DNA of 64,000 bases from Microbacterium ginsengisoli (GCF_000956535.1 NZ_JYIY01000070.1:1-64000); one strand, 5' to 3'. Numbered from the stretch's first letter, positions 53,508 through 63,002 are shown. Numbers and translations are program-made. Notes: generated by a model not told the origin, from the sequence alone.

Positions 53508-54542
53508 ATGTACGCCTTCCTCTTCCGGCATCTGCTCACCCGCATGGACCCGGAGTCCGCCCACCACGCGGCGATGTTCGTGATCCGGGCCCTCGCGGTG
53601 CCGCCGCTGTCGTGGATCGCCCGCGCAGTCACCGCTCCGGTGCCCGAGCACGCGCGCGAGGTGCTGGGCCTCCGGTTCGATTCCCCGTTCGGCGTCGCGG
53701 CGGGCTTCGACAAGAACGGCACCGCCGCGCTCGGCCTGTTCGCCCTCGGGTTCGGGCATGTCGAGGTCGGCACCGCGACGGCCGTGCCGCAGCCCGGCAA
53801 TCCGCGACCGCGCCTGTTCCGGCTCGTCGCCGACCGCGCGGTGATCAACCGCATGGGCTTCAACAATGACGGCGCTGCCGCCCTGGCGCGACGGCTGGAG
53901 AAGACCCGTCGCCGTCGCCGTCGCCCCGTGATCGGCGTCAACATCGGCAAGAGTCGCGTGGTCGCCGTCGAGGACGCCATCGACGACTACGTCCGCAGCG
54001 CGACGCTGCTCGCCCCGCTCGCCGACTATCTCGTCGTCAACGTCTCGTCGCCGAACACGCCCGGGCTTCGCGGGCTGCAGGCGATCGACACGCTGCGCCC
54101 GCTGCTCGAGGCGGTGCGGGATGCCGCGGGCGCGGCGCCCGTGCTCGTCAAGATCGCGCCCGATCTCAGCGACGAGGACGCCCTCGGTGTCGCCCGGCTC
54201 GCCGTCGACCTCGGACTGGCCGGCATCATCGCCACGAACACGACGATCTCCCGCGAGGGCCTGCGCACCGACCCGGCGATCGTCGCCGCGGCGGGAGACG
54301 GCGGGTTGTCCGGTGCCCCGCTCGCCGAGCGCTCGCTCGCGCTCCTGCGCGTGATCCGCGGCGCCGTGCCGGCGTCGTTCGCCGTGATCTCCGTGGGCGG
54401 GGTGGAAACGGCGGACGACGTGCAGGCGCGCCTCGACGCAGGGGCAGACCTCGTCCAGGGGTACACGGCGTTCCTCTACCGCGGCCCGCTCTGGGCGCGG
54501 CAGATCAACCGCGCGCTGCCGCGGGCCGCGGCATCCGTCTGA
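53508..54542 (+). CDS. pyrD: Dihydroorotate dehydrogenase (quinone), class 2
   Basis: The 344-residue enzyme has an N-terminal helical membrane contact (YAFLFRHLLTRMDPE), then the FMN barrel with GVAAGFDKNG near 62, NRMGFNNDG near 112, NVSSPNTPGLRGLQ near 177, and SVGGVETADDV near 300. It oxidises dihydroorotate to orotate and gives electrons to menaquinone, in pyrimidine synthesis. The Ser in the NVSSPN block is the class 2 base. The start is set by the TAGCCT box and the class 2 helix. Confidence 0.95.
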   Translation: MYAFLFRHLLTRMDPESAHHAAMFVIRALAVPPLSWIARAVTAPVPEHAREVLGLRFDSPFGVAAGFDKNGTAALGLFALGFGHVEVGTATAVPQPGNPRPRLFRLVADRAVINRMGFNNDGAAALARRLEKTRRRRRRPVIGVNIGKSRVVAVEDAIDDYVRSATLLAPLADYLVVNVSSPNTPGLRGLQAIDTLRPLLEAVRDAAGAAPVLVKIAPDLSDEDALGVARLAVDLGLAGIIATNTTISREGLRTDPAIVAAAGDGGLSGAPLAERSLALLRVIRGAVPASFAVISVGGVETADDVQARLDAGADLVQGYTAFLYRGPLWARQINRALPRAAASV

Positions 54543-54584
54543 CGGGTCGTTCCGTCGCAGGAGGGATGCCGCGGGTGCGTGCGC

Positions 54585-55160
54585 TCAGGAGGGGTACTGA
54601 CCGCGCTTGACCTGGGCCTTGGGCAGGCGCATGAAGCGCATCTGGATCGAGCGCATCGCTCCATACCAGCCGAGGCCCTTCTCGATGCGGTCGGCGCCGA
54701 ACTTCCGGCGGGCCGCTCGCTTGATGCGCGCGGAGAGCACGACCATGTCGATGACGGCGAGGGCGACGAACGCCCACAGCGCGATGTAGGAGAAGAACTG
54801 GACGGTGGAGTTGTTGACGACCATCGCCAGCAGCACGAGCACCATCGCCGGAAGGATGAGCTCGCCGAGGTGCCATCCGGCGTCGACGTAGTCACGCACG
54901 AACCGACGCTGCGGGCCCTTGTCGCGCACCGGCAGGTAGCGCTCCTCGCCGGCCGCCATGCCGACCCGCGCCTTCTCGCGCTGCACGGAGAGCTCCGCGC
55001 GGGCGCGGGCCTTCGCCTCCTTGGTGTCCGGCACGAGAGGGCGCTTGCGCGCGGCCTCCTGCTCGGCTCGGGAGGGGGTCGGACGGCCCTTTCCGCTGAC
55101 GGTGTCGTCGGAGTCCGCACGGGCGTCCTTGGGTGCGGGGGCGGCGGGAGTCTTGGCCAC
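54585..55160 (-). CDS. DUF3043 membrane protein
   Basis: The 191-residue protein has a charged cytoplasmic N-terminal half with coiled-coil character (SRAEQEAARKRPL, the DUF3043 mark), two membrane helices (about 100-120 and 124-145), and a basic C-terminus. The family is limited to actinobacteria and has no known function. CGAGGAA precedes the ATG. Its -10 box overlaps that of the divergent peptidase gene. It converges on pyrD across 42 nt containing a GGATGCCGC motif. Confidence 0.85.
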   Translation of the reverse strand: MAKTPAAPAPKDARADSDDTVSGKGRPTPSRAEQEAARKRPLVPDTKEAKARARAELSVQREKARVGMAAGEERYLPVRDKGPQRRFVRDYVDAGWHLGELILPAMVLVLLAMVVNNSTVQFFSYIALWAFVALAVIDMVVLSARIKRAARRKFGADRIEKGLGWYGAMRSIQMRFMRLPKAQVKRGQYPS

Positions 55161-55192
55161 GGTGATTCCTCGGGGTCGAACTGGGGTGTGCT

Positions 55193-55200
55193 TAAGATTA
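55193..55200. promoter_or_regulatory. Overlapping divergent -10 boxes
   Basis: TAAGAT (55193-55198, forward) ends 7 nt before the peptidase ATG. TAATCT (55200-55195, reverse) serves the DUF3043 gene. The two share four base pairs, so polymerase can bind for only one gene at a time. Confidence 0.5.
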
Positions 55201-55205
55201 CCCGC

Positions 55206-56600
55206 ATGACCTCCGAGACCGCCCGACGTGATGCCCTCCGCGAATCGGTGGAAGGAGGCATCCCGGCAGCCCTCGCCGATCTCGGCGATCTGGTGCGCAT
55301 CCCCTCGATCGCCTGGCCCGCGTTCGACCAGTCGCAGGTGCAGCGATCAGCGGACGCCGTGGCAGCCCTCGCGACCGGGACGGGGGTCTTCGACGACGTG
55401 CGCGTGGTGCGCGCAGCGATCCCCGGATCCGACGAGCTGGGCCAGCCGGCGGTGCTGGCCACGCGTGCCGCTCGCAACGGCCGACCGACGGTCCTGATGT
55501 ACGCCCACCACGATGTGCAGCCGACCGGCGATGAGGCGCTCTGGGAGACGCCGCCGTTCGAACCCACGCTTCGAGACGGCCGCCTCTACGGACGGGGAGC
55601 CGCCGACGACAAGGCCGGTGTTCTCGTGCACATCGCCGCCGTCCGGGCACTGGCCGAGACGTTCGGCGACGACCTCGACCTCGGCCTCGCGCTGTTCGTC
55701 GAGGGCGAGGAGGAGTACGGCTCCCGCTCGTTCGCGCAGTTCCTGTCCGACAACAGGGAGGCGCTGGCGGCCGATGTGATCATCGTGGCCGATTCCGGGA
55801 ACTGGGATCTCGCGACACCGGGGCTCACGGTCTCGTTGCGGGGCAACGCCCGCTTCACCCTCACCGTGCGCACACTCGACCACGCCTCGCACTCGGGGAT
55901 GTTCGGGGGAGCGGTGCCGGACGCGACGATGGCCGCCGTCAAGCTCCTCGCGACGCTCTGGGACGATACCGGCGCGGTCGCGGTGCACGGCCTGTTCGAG
56001 CGCCACTCCGACACGCCCGAATACACCGAGGCGACGCTTCGCGATGAAGCCGGTCTCCCGGCGGGGGTGCAGCCGGTCGGTACGGGCACGATCCTCAGTC
56101 GGATCTGGAACAAGCCGTCGATCACGATCACGGGTATCGATGCGACATCCGTCGCGGCCGCCTCGAACACGCTCGCGCCGGAGATATCGGTCGTCATCAG
56201 CGCACGGGTGGCTCCCGGCCAGGGCGCCCGCGAGGCCTACGAGGCGATCGAGGCCCATCTGCGCGCGCACGCGCCCTTCGGAGCAGAGCTCACCTTCGCC
56301 GACGTCGACTGCGGAAACGCGTTCCTGGTGGACACCTCCGGCTGGGCGGTCGGGGACGCGCGCGAGGCCTTGGCCGAAGGATACGGCGTCGAGCCGGTCG
56401 ACATCGGCGTCGGCGGATCGATCCCCTTCATCGCGGACCTGGTCGAGACCTTCCCCGGCGCGCAGATCCTCGTGACAGGTGTCGAGGATCCCCACACCCG
56501 CGCCCACAGTCCCAACGAATCCCTGCACGTCGACACGTTCCGGAGCGCGGCGATCTCCGAGGCGCTGCTGCTGGCGAAGGTCGCGACGCGTACGAAGTGA
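55206..56600 (+). CDS. M20-family metallopeptidase (dipeptidase)
   Basis: The 464-residue enzyme has the M20 metal motifs: AHHDVQPTG near 100, GRGAADDKAG near 134 and FVEGEEEYGS near 163 with the catalytic glutamate, and a dimerisation lid domain (about 205-360). It matches the cytosolic dipeptidase-like branch (PM20D/CNDP type) and would release amino acids from dipeptides using two zinc ions. No signal peptide. Expression is probably leaderless and tied to the divergent DUF3043 promoter. Confidence 0.88.
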   Translation: MTSETARRDALRESVEGGIPAALADLGDLVRIPSIAWPAFDQSQVQRSADAVAALATGTGVFDDVRVVRAAIPGSDELGQPAVLATRAARNGRPTVLMYAHHDVQPTGDEALWETPPFEPTLRDGRLYGRGAADDKAGVLVHIAAVRALAETFGDDLDLGLALFVEGEEEYGSRSFAQFLSDNREALAADVIIVADSGNWDLATPGLTVSLRGNARFTLTVRTLDHASHSGMFGGAVPDATMAAVKLLATLWDDTGAVAVHGLFERHSDTPEYTEATLRDEAGLPAGVQPVGTGTILSRIWNKPSITITGIDATSVAAASNTLAPEISVVISARVAPGQGAREAYEAIEAHLRAHAPFGAELTFADVDCGNAFLVDTSGWAVGDAREALAEGYGVEPVDIGVGGSIPFIADLVETFPGAQILVTGVEDPHTRAHSPNESLHVDTFRSAAISEALLLAKVATRTK

Positions 56601-56631
56601 CGATTCCGCCCCGGATGCGGGCGGCCCGTCG

Positions 56632-56637
56632 TAGACT
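56632..56637 (+). promoter_or_regulatory. erpA -10 box TAGACT
   Basis: TAGACT lies 39 nt before the ATG at 56677, which has its own GAGGAG ribosome site, so this mRNA has a leader. Confidence 0.45.
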
Positions 56638-56676
56638 CGGACCAACAGCCCCCCGGGACCCTGTCGAGGAGAAGCC

Positions 56677-57042
56677 ATGACCGATCTCGCAACGCCGACC
56701 GAAACGTCCGCCCAGGCGCACGGTGTCGTGCTCACCGACGCCGCCGCCGGCAAGGTGAGGAGCCTTCTCGACCAGGAGGGTCGCGATGACCTCCGCCTGA
56801 GGGTCGCCGTGCAGCCCGGTGGCTGCTCGGGCCTGATCTACCAGCTCTACTTCGATGAGCGCTATCTCGACGGCGACCAGACGGTCGACTTCGACGGCGT
56901 CGAGGTCATCGTCGACGACATGTCGGTGCCCTACCTCGACGGCGCGACCATCGACTTCAAGGACACCATCTCGGAGCAGGGTTTCACGATCGACAACCCC
57001 AACGCATCCGGCTCGTGCGCATGCGGAGACAGTTTCCACTGA
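56677..57042 (+). CDS. erpA: Iron-sulfur cluster insertion protein ErpA-like
   Basis: The 121-residue A-type carrier has the three conserved cysteines, one in PGGCSG near 47 and two in SCACGDSF at the C-terminus. It receives iron-sulfur clusters from a SUF system and hands them to target enzymes. The adjacent respiratory genes may be clients, such as the Rieske protein of the bc1 complex encoded beyond the right edge. A long hairpin terminator follows. Confidence 0.92.
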   Translation: MTDLATPTETSAQAHGVVLTDAAAGKVRSLLDQEGRDDLRLRVAVQPGGCSGLIYQLYFDERYLDGDQTVDFDGVEVIVDDMSVPYLDGATIDFKDTISEQGFTIDNPNASGSCACGDSFH

Positions 57043-57053
57043 GCCCCCTCATA

Positions 57054-57100
57054 GAAACGGCGCGGCCCCTCGTCACAGACGAGCGAGGCCGCGCCGTTTC
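57054..57100 (+). terminator. Terminator after erpA
   Basis: A 14-bp outer stem (GAAACGGCGCGGCC and its complement) encloses a smaller CTCGT-ACGAG stem. TTTCGTGTT follows. Confidence 0.8.
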
Positions 57101-57146
57101 GTGTTGAGCGCTGGGCGCGTGGCCTGAATCCGGTGAGAGGTTGCCT

Positions 57147-57152
57147 TAGACT
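57147..57152 (+). promoter_or_regulatory. ctaC -10 box TAGACT
   Basis: TAGACT lies 34 nt before the ctaC GTG. GAAAGG near 57175 is the ribosome site. It probably drives ctaC-ctaD-ctaF and the PP2C gene. Confidence 0.5.
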
Positions 57153-57186
57153 GAGGAAGCTTCATCCGTCTTCCGAAAGGTGCACC

Positions 57187-58080
57187 GTGCCTTCACACCG
57201 CCGCCTTCGCTGGGTGGCGATTCCCGTCGGGATCGCCGTGGCCGTCTCCCTCGCGGGATGCTCGCCCACCGAGCTTCACGGTTTCCTTCCCGGCTTCACG
57301 GAAGACGGCACACCGGCCACCAACCACACCGACATGGTGGCGGCGCTCTGGGTGAACTCCTGGATCGTGCTGCTCGCGGTCGGCATCATCACGTGGGGCC
57401 TGATGCTGTGGGCGATCATCGCCTACCGCCGGCGCAAGGGGCAGACCGGCCTCCCGGTGCAGCTGCGGTACAATATGCCGATCGAGATCTTCTACACGAT
57501 CGTGCCGCTCATCCTCGTGCTGGGCTTCTTCGCCTTCACGGCGCGTGACCAGAACATCCTCGAGACGCAGTACGACAACCCGCAGGTGTCGATCACGGCG
57601 ATCGGCAAGCAGTGGGCGTGGGACTTCCAGTACGACGGCTCCGACCCGAAGGGTGCCGACGACGTCTGGACGATGGGCATCCAGGCCCAACCCGACGCGC
57701 AGGGGAACATCGACCAGTCGCAGCTGCCGACCCTCTACCTCCCGGTCAACGAGACGGTGAAGATCACCCTCCAGTCGCGCGACGTCATCCACTCGTTCTG
57801 GATCGTCGACTTCCTCTACAAGAAGGACCTCTTCATCGGCAAGGACAACTCGTGGTCCTTCACTCCGACGCGCGAGGGCACCTACGCCGGGAAGTGCGCG
57901 GAGCTCTGCGGCGAGTACCACTCGATGATGCTCTTCAACGTCAAGGTCGTCAGCCAGTCCGAGTACCAGACCTACCTGGCCTCGCTGAAGACCAAGGGTC
58001 AGACCGGCCCGATCGATGCGGCGTACGACCGCCTCAACAACCTGCCGGGCACCGGCGCTTCGAGCGAGGGGAACAACTGA
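57187..58080 (+). CDS. ctaC: Cytochrome c oxidase subunit II, lipoprotein
   Basis: The 297-residue precursor has a lipoprotein signal (lipobox LAGC near 22), two membrane helices (about 55-77 and 98-120), and an outer cupredoxin domain with the CuA motif [12 protein letters not shown] near 238-249. It takes electrons from cytochrome c of the QcrC type and passes them to CtaD. The lipobox makes it a client of LspA. GTG start with GAAAGG. ctaD follows after 1 nt. Confidence 0.95.
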   Translation: MPSHRRLRWVAIPVGIAVAVSLAGCSPTELHGFLPGFTEDGTPATNHTDMVAALWVNSWIVLLAVGIITWGLMLWAIIAYRRRKGQTGLPVQLRYNMPIEIFYTIVPLILVLGFFAFTARDQNILETQYDNPQVSITAIGKQWAWDFQYDGSDPKGADDVWTMGIQAQPDAQGNIDQSQLPTLYLPVNETVKITLQSRDVIHSFWIVDFLYKKDLFIGKDNSWSFTPTREGTYAGKCAELCGEYHSMMLFNVKVVSQSEYQTYLASLKTKGQTGPIDAAYDRLNNLPGTGASSEGNN

Positions 58081-58081
58081 G

Positions 58082-59845
58082 ATGGCGACGACGCTTCCGC
58101 TCCAGGAGCAGGGTGCACCCCGCGCCCGCACCCTCCCTCCCCGCCAGGCGGCGCTGCTGAGCAGCTCCCGCGTGGAGGAGAAGGGCAACATCATCGTCAA
58201 GTGGGTCACCTCCACTGACCACAAGACCATCGGGTACATGTACCTGATCTCGTCGTTCATCTTCTTCCTGCTCGGCGGCGTGATGGCCCTCATCATCCGC
58301 GCCGAGCTGTTCGAGCCGGGCATGCAGATCCTTCCGACGAAGGAGCAGTACAACCAGCTCTTCACGATGCACGGCACGATCATGCTGCTGATGTTCGCGA
58401 CGCCGCTGTTCGCGGGCTTCGCGAACGCGCTGCTGCCGCTGCAGATCGGCGCTCCCGACGTCGCCTTCCCGCGTCTGAACGCGTTCGCCTTCTGGCTGTT
58501 CCTGTTCGGCTCCACGATCGCCGTCAGCGGCTTCCTGACGCCGGCGGGTGCGGCATCCTTCGGATGGTTCGCCTATCAACCGCTCGCGAGTGCCTCGTTC
58601 ACGCCCGGAGCCGGTGGAAATCTCTGGATGCTGGGGCTCGGCCTCAGCGGTTTCGGAACCATCCTCGGCGCGGTGAACTTCATCACCACGGTGATCACGA
58701 TGCGTGCCCCGGGCATGACGATGTGGCGCATGCCGATCTTCTCGTGGAACGCGCTGATCACGAGCATCCTCGTGCTCATCGCGTTCCCCGTGCTCGCGGC
58801 CGCGATGCTCGCCGCCGCCGCCGACCGCGTGCTCGGCGCGCACATCTACGATCCCCACAACGGCGGCGTGCTGCTGTGGCAGCACCTGTTCTGGTTCTTC
58901 GGACACCCCGAGGTCTACATCATCGCGCTGCCGTTCTTCGGCATCGTCTCGGAGATCTTCCCCGCGTTCAGCCGCAAGCCGATCTTCGGGTACAAGACGC
59001 TGATCTACGCGACCATCTCGATCGCGGCGCTGTCGGTCGCGGTGTGGGCGCACCACATGTACGTCACCGGTTCCGTGCTGCTGCCGTTCTTCGCGCTGAT
59101 GACGATGCTCATCGCGGTGCCGACGGGTGTGAAGATCTTCAACTGGATCGGCACGATCTGGCGCGGCTCAGTGACGTTCGAGACGCCGATGGTGTTCTCG
59201 CTCGGCTTCCTCGTCACGTTCGTGTTCGGCGGCCTGACCGGAGTCATCCTCGCGTCGCCGCCGCTCGACTTCGCGCTGTCCGACTCGTACTTCGTCATCG
59301 CGCACTTCCACTACGTCGTGTTCGGCACGGTCGTGTTCGCGATGTTCGCCGGCTTCTACTTCTGGTGGCCGAAGTGGACGGGCAAGATGCTCAACGAGCG
59401 CCTCGGGTACGTGCACTTCTGGCTGCTGTTCATCGGCTTCCACACCACGTTCCTCATCCAGCACTGGCTGGGCGTCGACGGGATGCCGCGTCGCTACGCC
59501 GACTACTCGGCTGCCGACGGATGGACGTGGGAGAACCAGCTCTCCACGATCGGCTCGATGATCCTCGCCGTCTCCATGATCCCGTTCCTCCTGAACGTCT
59601 GGATCACGGCGCGCAAGGCTCCGCGAGTGACCGTCAACGACCCGTGGGGCTACGGAGCGTCGCTCGAGTGGGCGACCAGCTGCCCTCCGCCGCGCCACAA
59701 CTTCACGTCGATCCCGCGCATCCGCAGCGAGCGTCCGGCGTTCGATCTCAACCACCCCGAGGCGGCGCTGCCGGTCGGTGTCGGTCCTGCGAAGGATGCA
59801 CCCGATGCCCCCGTCGTCGACCTCGCCTCCGGAGAGGTGAAGTAA
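58082..59845 (+). CDS. ctaD: Cytochrome c oxidase subunit I
   Basis: The 587-residue protein has twelve membrane helices and the aa3 landmarks: [10 protein letters not shown] near 97 with the low-spin haem ligand, [15 protein letters not shown] near 263 with CuB His and the cross-linked Tyr, HHMYVTG near 321 and AHFHYVVFG near 405. It reduces oxygen to water and pumps protons. It is part of the actinobacterial bc1-aa3 supercomplex with QcrB, whose gene lies at the right edge. Confidence 0.97.
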   Translation: MATTLPLQEQGAPRARTLPPRQAALLSSSRVEEKGNIIVKWVTSTDHKTIGYMYLISSFIFFLLGGVMALIIRAELFEPGMQILPTKEQYNQLFTMHGTIMLLMFATPLFAGFANALLPLQIGAPDVAFPRLNAFAFWLFLFGSTIAVSGFLTPAGAASFGWFAYQPLASASFTPGAGGNLWMLGLGLSGFGTILGAVNFITTVITMRAPGMTMWRMPIFSWNALITSILVLIAFPVLAAAMLAAAADRVLGAHIYDPHNGGVLLWQHLFWFFGHPEVYIIALPFFGIVSEIFPAFSRKPIFGYKTLIYATISIAALSVAVWAHHMYVTGSVLLPFFALMTMLIAVPTGVKIFNWIGTIWRGSVTFETPMVFSLGFLVTFVFGGLTGVILASPPLDFALSDSYFVIAHFHYVVFGTVVFAMFAGFYFWWPKWTGKMLNERLGYVHFWLLFIGFHTTFLIQHWLGVDGMPRRYADYSAADGWTWENQLSTIGSMILAVSMIPFLLNVWITARKAPRVTVNDPWGYGASLEWATSCPPPRHNFTSIPRIRSERPAFDLNHPEAALPVGVGPAKDAPDAPVVDLASGEVK

Positions 59846-59848
59846 CCC

Positions 59849-60283
59849 ATGAAGACCAACGTCGGACTGTGGTGGCTGCTCGTCGGCTTCTTCCTGTTCA
59901 TCACGATCGTCTACACCGGCTGGAACATCCTGGCCCACCCCCAGCTGCCGTGGTACAACGCGGTCGAGTGGGTCGGTTCGGTCGCGCTGCTGTTCGCGAG
60001 CGCCATGGCTGCCATGATCGCCTTCTACACGCAGCGCGTGCTCAAGGCTCAGGGCGGCGACCTGCCCGAGGACCGGCTGACCGCCGACATCGACGACGGC
60101 GACCCCGAGATCGGCGAGTTCAGCCCCTGGTCGTGGTGGCCCATCGTCCTCGCGGCGTCCGGTGCGATCGCCGTCATCGGTCTCGCGGTCGGCAGCTGGA
60201 TGGTGCCGGTCGGGTTCGCAGTGTTCCTGGTCGCCATCGTGGGCTGGGTCTACGAGTACTACCGCGGCTACTTCGCGCGCTGA
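59849..60283 (+). CDS. ctaF: Cytochrome c oxidase subunit IV
   Basis: The 144-residue protein has four membrane helices (pairs at about 8-28/35-58 and 88-108/112-133) and the family opening KTNVGLWWLLVGFFLF. It is the small actinobacterial subunit of the aa3 oxidase, needed for assembly. It lies 3 nt behind ctaD. Only 5 nt separate it from the PP2C gene. Confidence 0.92.
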   Translation: MKTNVGLWWLLVGFFLFITIVYTGWNILAHPQLPWYNAVEWVGSVALLFASAMAAMIAFYTQRVLKAQGGDLPEDRLTADIDDGDPEIGEFSPWSWWPIVLAASGAIAVIGLAVGSWMVPVGFAVFLVAIVGWVYEYYRGYFAR

Positions 60284-60288
60284 GGTCC

Positions 60289-61086
60289 ATGGCACTGCGT
60301 TTCGACGCGGCCGCGGCCTCTGACATCGGCCCGCATCGGTCGACGAATCAGGATGCGGCGTACGCGTCGGCGTGGGCGGCTCTGGTCGCCGACGGCGTCG
60401 GCGGCGGCCCGTCCGGCGACCTGGCCTCGGCGGCCCTCGTGCATCGTGTCGTTGCGGGAGGACCGTCGGCTGCTGCGGAGCCCCAGCGCCTCGCCGACCA
60501 TCTCAGGGTGGCGAACTGGGACCTGCGCGCCCATGTGGAGCGCGAGCCGAAGCTCGCGGGGATGGCCACGACGTTCACGGGGGTCTTCGCAGCTGCGGAC
60601 GGCTCGGTGCTGCTCGCACATTCCGGCGACTCCCGGGCCTACCTGCTGCGAGACGGCGAGCTGTCCCAGCAGACCAGGGACGACTCGTACGTGCAGGCGC
60701 TGGTCGACCACGGCGTGATCTCGGCATCGGATGCCTCGACGCACCCTCGCCGCAACCTCATCACCGCGTCGTTCGCGGGAGCCGAGGGGGACGCTGCGGC
60801 GATCGGCGAGCTCGACCCCCGCGAGGGCGACCGCTGGCTGCTGTGCAGCGACGGTCTGAGTGACTACGTCCCGATGGACGACGTCGTACGCGTCCTGCGG
60901 ACGAGTGCATCACCCCGCGCAGCGGCGGACGCGCTCGTCGCCCTCGCGCTCGAGGCGGGCACGATGGACAACGTCACCGCGGTGGTGTGCGACATCCATC
61001 TCGACGAGCCGTCGCCCGCGCGGGAGGGCTCTTTCGTGGGAGCGGCCGCCGAGCGCTTCCAGGAAGGATTGGATGCCGCGGGCTGA
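60289..61086 (+). CDS. PP2C-family Ser/Thr protein phosphatase
   Basis: The 265-residue protein has the PP2C metal motifs: SDIGPHRSTNQDA near 11, VADGVGGGPSGD near 34, HSGDSRAYLLRDG near 103, CSDGLSDYV near 185 and GTMDNVTAVV near 224. It removes phosphate from Ser/Thr residues using two metal ions, and has no membrane helix. Its place 5 nt behind ctaF suggests cotranscription with the oxidase. PknL encoded at 22.5-24.5 kb and other kinases could be its opponents, and GarA or DivIVA its substrates. Confidence 0.92.
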   Translation: MALRFDAAAASDIGPHRSTNQDAAYASAWAALVADGVGGGPSGDLASAALVHRVVAGGPSAAAEPQRLADHLRVANWDLRAHVEREPKLAGMATTFTGVFAAADGSVLLAHSGDSRAYLLRDGELSQQTRDDSYVQALVDHGVISASDASTHPRRNLITASFAGAEGDAAAIGELDPREGDRWLLCSDGLSDYVPMDDVVRVLRTSASPRAAADALVALALEAGTMDNVTAVVCDIHLDEPSPAREGSFVGAAAERFQEGLDAAG

Positions 61087-61094
61087 TCGCTCGC

Positions 61095-61508
61095 TCACCC
61101 GACCGGCGCGCGCACGACCATGACCAGCGGGTCGAACGTGCGCGGGAGCGGCCCCTCGTCGTTCTCGACCGGCTGCCCCTCCCGGACCCAGTACTCGTAG
61201 CCGCCGATCATCTCCCGCACCTCGTAGCCGAGCGCCGCGAACTCGCGGGCGCCCCGCACGCCGGCGTTGCAGCCGGGGCTCCAGCAGTAGACGACCACGG
61301 GTGTGTCGAGGGGGATCTCCTGCCGCGCCCGATCGGCGATCTGGCGATAGGGGATGTGCACGGCTCCGGTGACGCGCCCTTGCTGCCAGGCCTCGTCGCC
61401 TCGTACGTCGACGAGGACGAACCGCTCGCCGGCGCGCTGCGCCGCGTAGACGTCGGAGGGATCGGTCTCATGGCGGAGGCGGGCGTCGAAGTAGTCCGTG
61501 CTGGTCAT
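61095..61508 (-). CDS. Rhodanese-domain protein
   Basis: The 137-residue protein is one rhodanese domain: FVLVDVRGDEAW near 30, GAVHIPYRQI near 48, and the active-site loop VYCWSPGCNAG near 73-83, where the loop holds two cysteines instead of one. The domain carries persulfide sulfur or senses redox state. It has no signal peptide. A TACGGT box on the reverse strand (61520-61515) ends 6 nt before the ATG, so it is probably leaderless. Confidence 0.88.
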   Translation of the reverse strand: MTSTDYFDARLRHETDPSDVYAAQRAGERFVLVDVRGDEAWQQGRVTGAVHIPYRQIADRARQEIPLDTPVVVYCWSPGCNAGVRGAREFAALGYEVREMIGGYEYWVREGQPVENDEGPLPRTFDPLVMVVRAPVG

Positions 61509-61514
61509 GGTCCG

Positions 61515-61520
61515 ACCGTA
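61515..61520 (-). promoter_or_regulatory. -10 box TACGGT, leaderless start of the rhodanese gene
   Basis: On the reverse strand TACGGT (61520-61515) ends 6 nt before the ATG at 61508. Confidence 0.4.
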
Positions 61521-61586
61521 CCGAGCTGGGAGGTGCGCGCCCAGTCGCGGGTCCGCCACGGGGCGGCGGATTCGCGCCAGAGCAGA

Positions 61587-61604
61587 CATGAGGGAACTCT
61601 CATG
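61587..61604 (+). promoter_or_regulatory. Inverted repeat before the esterase gene
   Basis: CATGAG-GGAACT-CTCATG lies in the 208-nt gap between the divergent rhodanese and esterase genes. A second imperfect repeat with GGTGTC and GACACC arms is near 61660-61680. Either may be an operator; no clear -35/-10 pair was found. Confidence 0.4.
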
Positions 61605-61716
61605 TGCGGCGGGTGGCCGCGGCATCCCCTCCGCGTTACCGTCAAAGCTGAAAGGCCATTCAGGTGTCGATGGTGACACCGTGACGGGACGACGACGTCC
61701 CAGTGAAGGAGATGCC

Positions 61717-62988
61717 ATGCGCGCATCCACGCCCCCTCCCACCCGTCGACGCGGGAGTCTCGCCACCCTCACCGCGGCACTCGCGGCCGCCGTGCTCGTA
61801 TCCGTGGGCCTCGTCGCGGCATCCGCCCCGCCCGCCCGTGCCGCGTCAGGGACCTGGTCGACCGAGACCATCGCGGGCATGTCGGTGCGCCTCTATACGC
61901 CCGCCACGGCCGCCACCGCCGGAGCCGGACGCGCGCTGATGATCAGCCTGCACGGCTGCGTGCAGAAGGCCGCCGACCTGCAGCAGAACGGCAACTGGAC
62001 CGCCACCGCCGACCGCTACGGCATGGTCGTGGCACTGCCCGACGCGCCGAACGGGGGAGTCGTGCTCGGCTGCTGGGACTATTACGACACGAACCACTCC
62101 TCGAGCGCGCCGGCCCGCCACGACGACAACCTGCTCTCGCTCGCCCAGACGCTGTCGGCACGTGCCGCGCTCGGCATCGACCCGGCGCAGGTGTACATCT
62201 CGGGGCTGTCGTCCGGCGGTGGCGAGACGATGGTGATGGGTTGCCTCTTCCCACAGGTCTTCGCAGGTGTCGGCATCAACGCGGGCCCGACGGTGGGCAC
62301 CACGTCGAGCCAGATCGGTTCCGTCGCCACGACGCAGGCCCAGGCGACCCAGACGTGCCGTGCGTTCGCGGGAACGGGAACGGCAGGCTTCGCGACGCAG
62401 CTCGCCTCGATCGTCTACGGCAGCAACGACACCACGGTGGCTCCCGGTTACGACACGCTCAACGGGCAGGTGCTCGCCGGAATCTACGGAGCGAGCCAGA
62501 CCTCGACGTTCTCGCTTGCGGGCCTCGCCGGTACGAACACGCAGGGAAGCGGCACCCTGTTCAGCGATGGGACGGGGCCGCGCGTCTCGGTGATCCAGAA
62601 CACCGGGCTCGGACACAACTGGCCGGCCGGCGCCGGCTCGGGAGGGACGTACATCTCGGCCAACAGCATCGACTACCCCGCCTACGTCACCTCGTTCTTC
62701 TTCGCCAACAACCGCCGCATCGATCGGTCGGCCACCCCGACTCCGACACCGTCGCCCACCGGGTCTGCGACGCCCACGCCCACCCCGACGCCAATCGATG
62801 GTTCGTGCGTCACCGCGACGAACGCCGCCCACAAGGCGGCCGGACGCGCGACGAGCTACGGGGTGAACCCCTACAACCCGTACTACGCCCTCGGCTCGCT
62901 GGCATACATGGGACAGGGTGATGCGACGACCACCTCGCTGCAGCGGCAGTCGGCGACATCCTGGACCGTCGTCGCCACCTGCGGCTGA
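61717..62988 (+). CDS. Secreted esterase of the PHB depolymerase/feruloyl esterase type
   Basis: The 423-residue precursor has a signal peptide (about 1-43, cut after ARA), then an alpha/beta hydrolase domain (about 46-335) with the nucleophile elbow G163-L-S-S-G and acid and histidine in GSNDTTV near 231 and GLGHNWP near 300. A Thr/Pro linker (about 338-362) leads to a C-terminal domain of about 60 residues with two cysteines that resembles a polyester-binding region. It would split ester bonds of polyhydroxybutyrate, acetylxylan or feruloylated plant polymers outside the cell. GAAGGAG precedes the ATG at 61717. Confidence 0.85.
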   Translation: MRASTPPPTRRRGSLATLTAALAAAVLVSVGLVAASAPPARAASGTWSTETIAGMSVRLYTPATAATAGAGRALMISLHGCVQKAADLQQNGNWTATADRYGMVVALPDAPNGGVVLGCWDYYDTNHSSSAPARHDDNLLSLAQTLSARAALGIDPAQVYISGLSSGGGETMVMGCLFPQVFAGVGINAGPTVGTTSSQIGSVATTQAQATQTCRAFAGTGTAGFATQLASIVYGSNDTTVAPGYDTLNGQVLAGIYGASQTSTFSLAGLAGTNTQGSGTLFSDGTGPRVSVIQNTGLGHNWPAGAGSGGTYISANSIDYPAYVTSFFFANNRRIDRSATPTPTPSPTGSATPTPTPTPIDGSCVTATNAAHKAAGRATSYGVNPYNPYYALGSLAYMGQGDATTTSLQRQSATSWTVVATCG

Positions 62989-63002
62989 GGCATCCGCACC
63001 GA

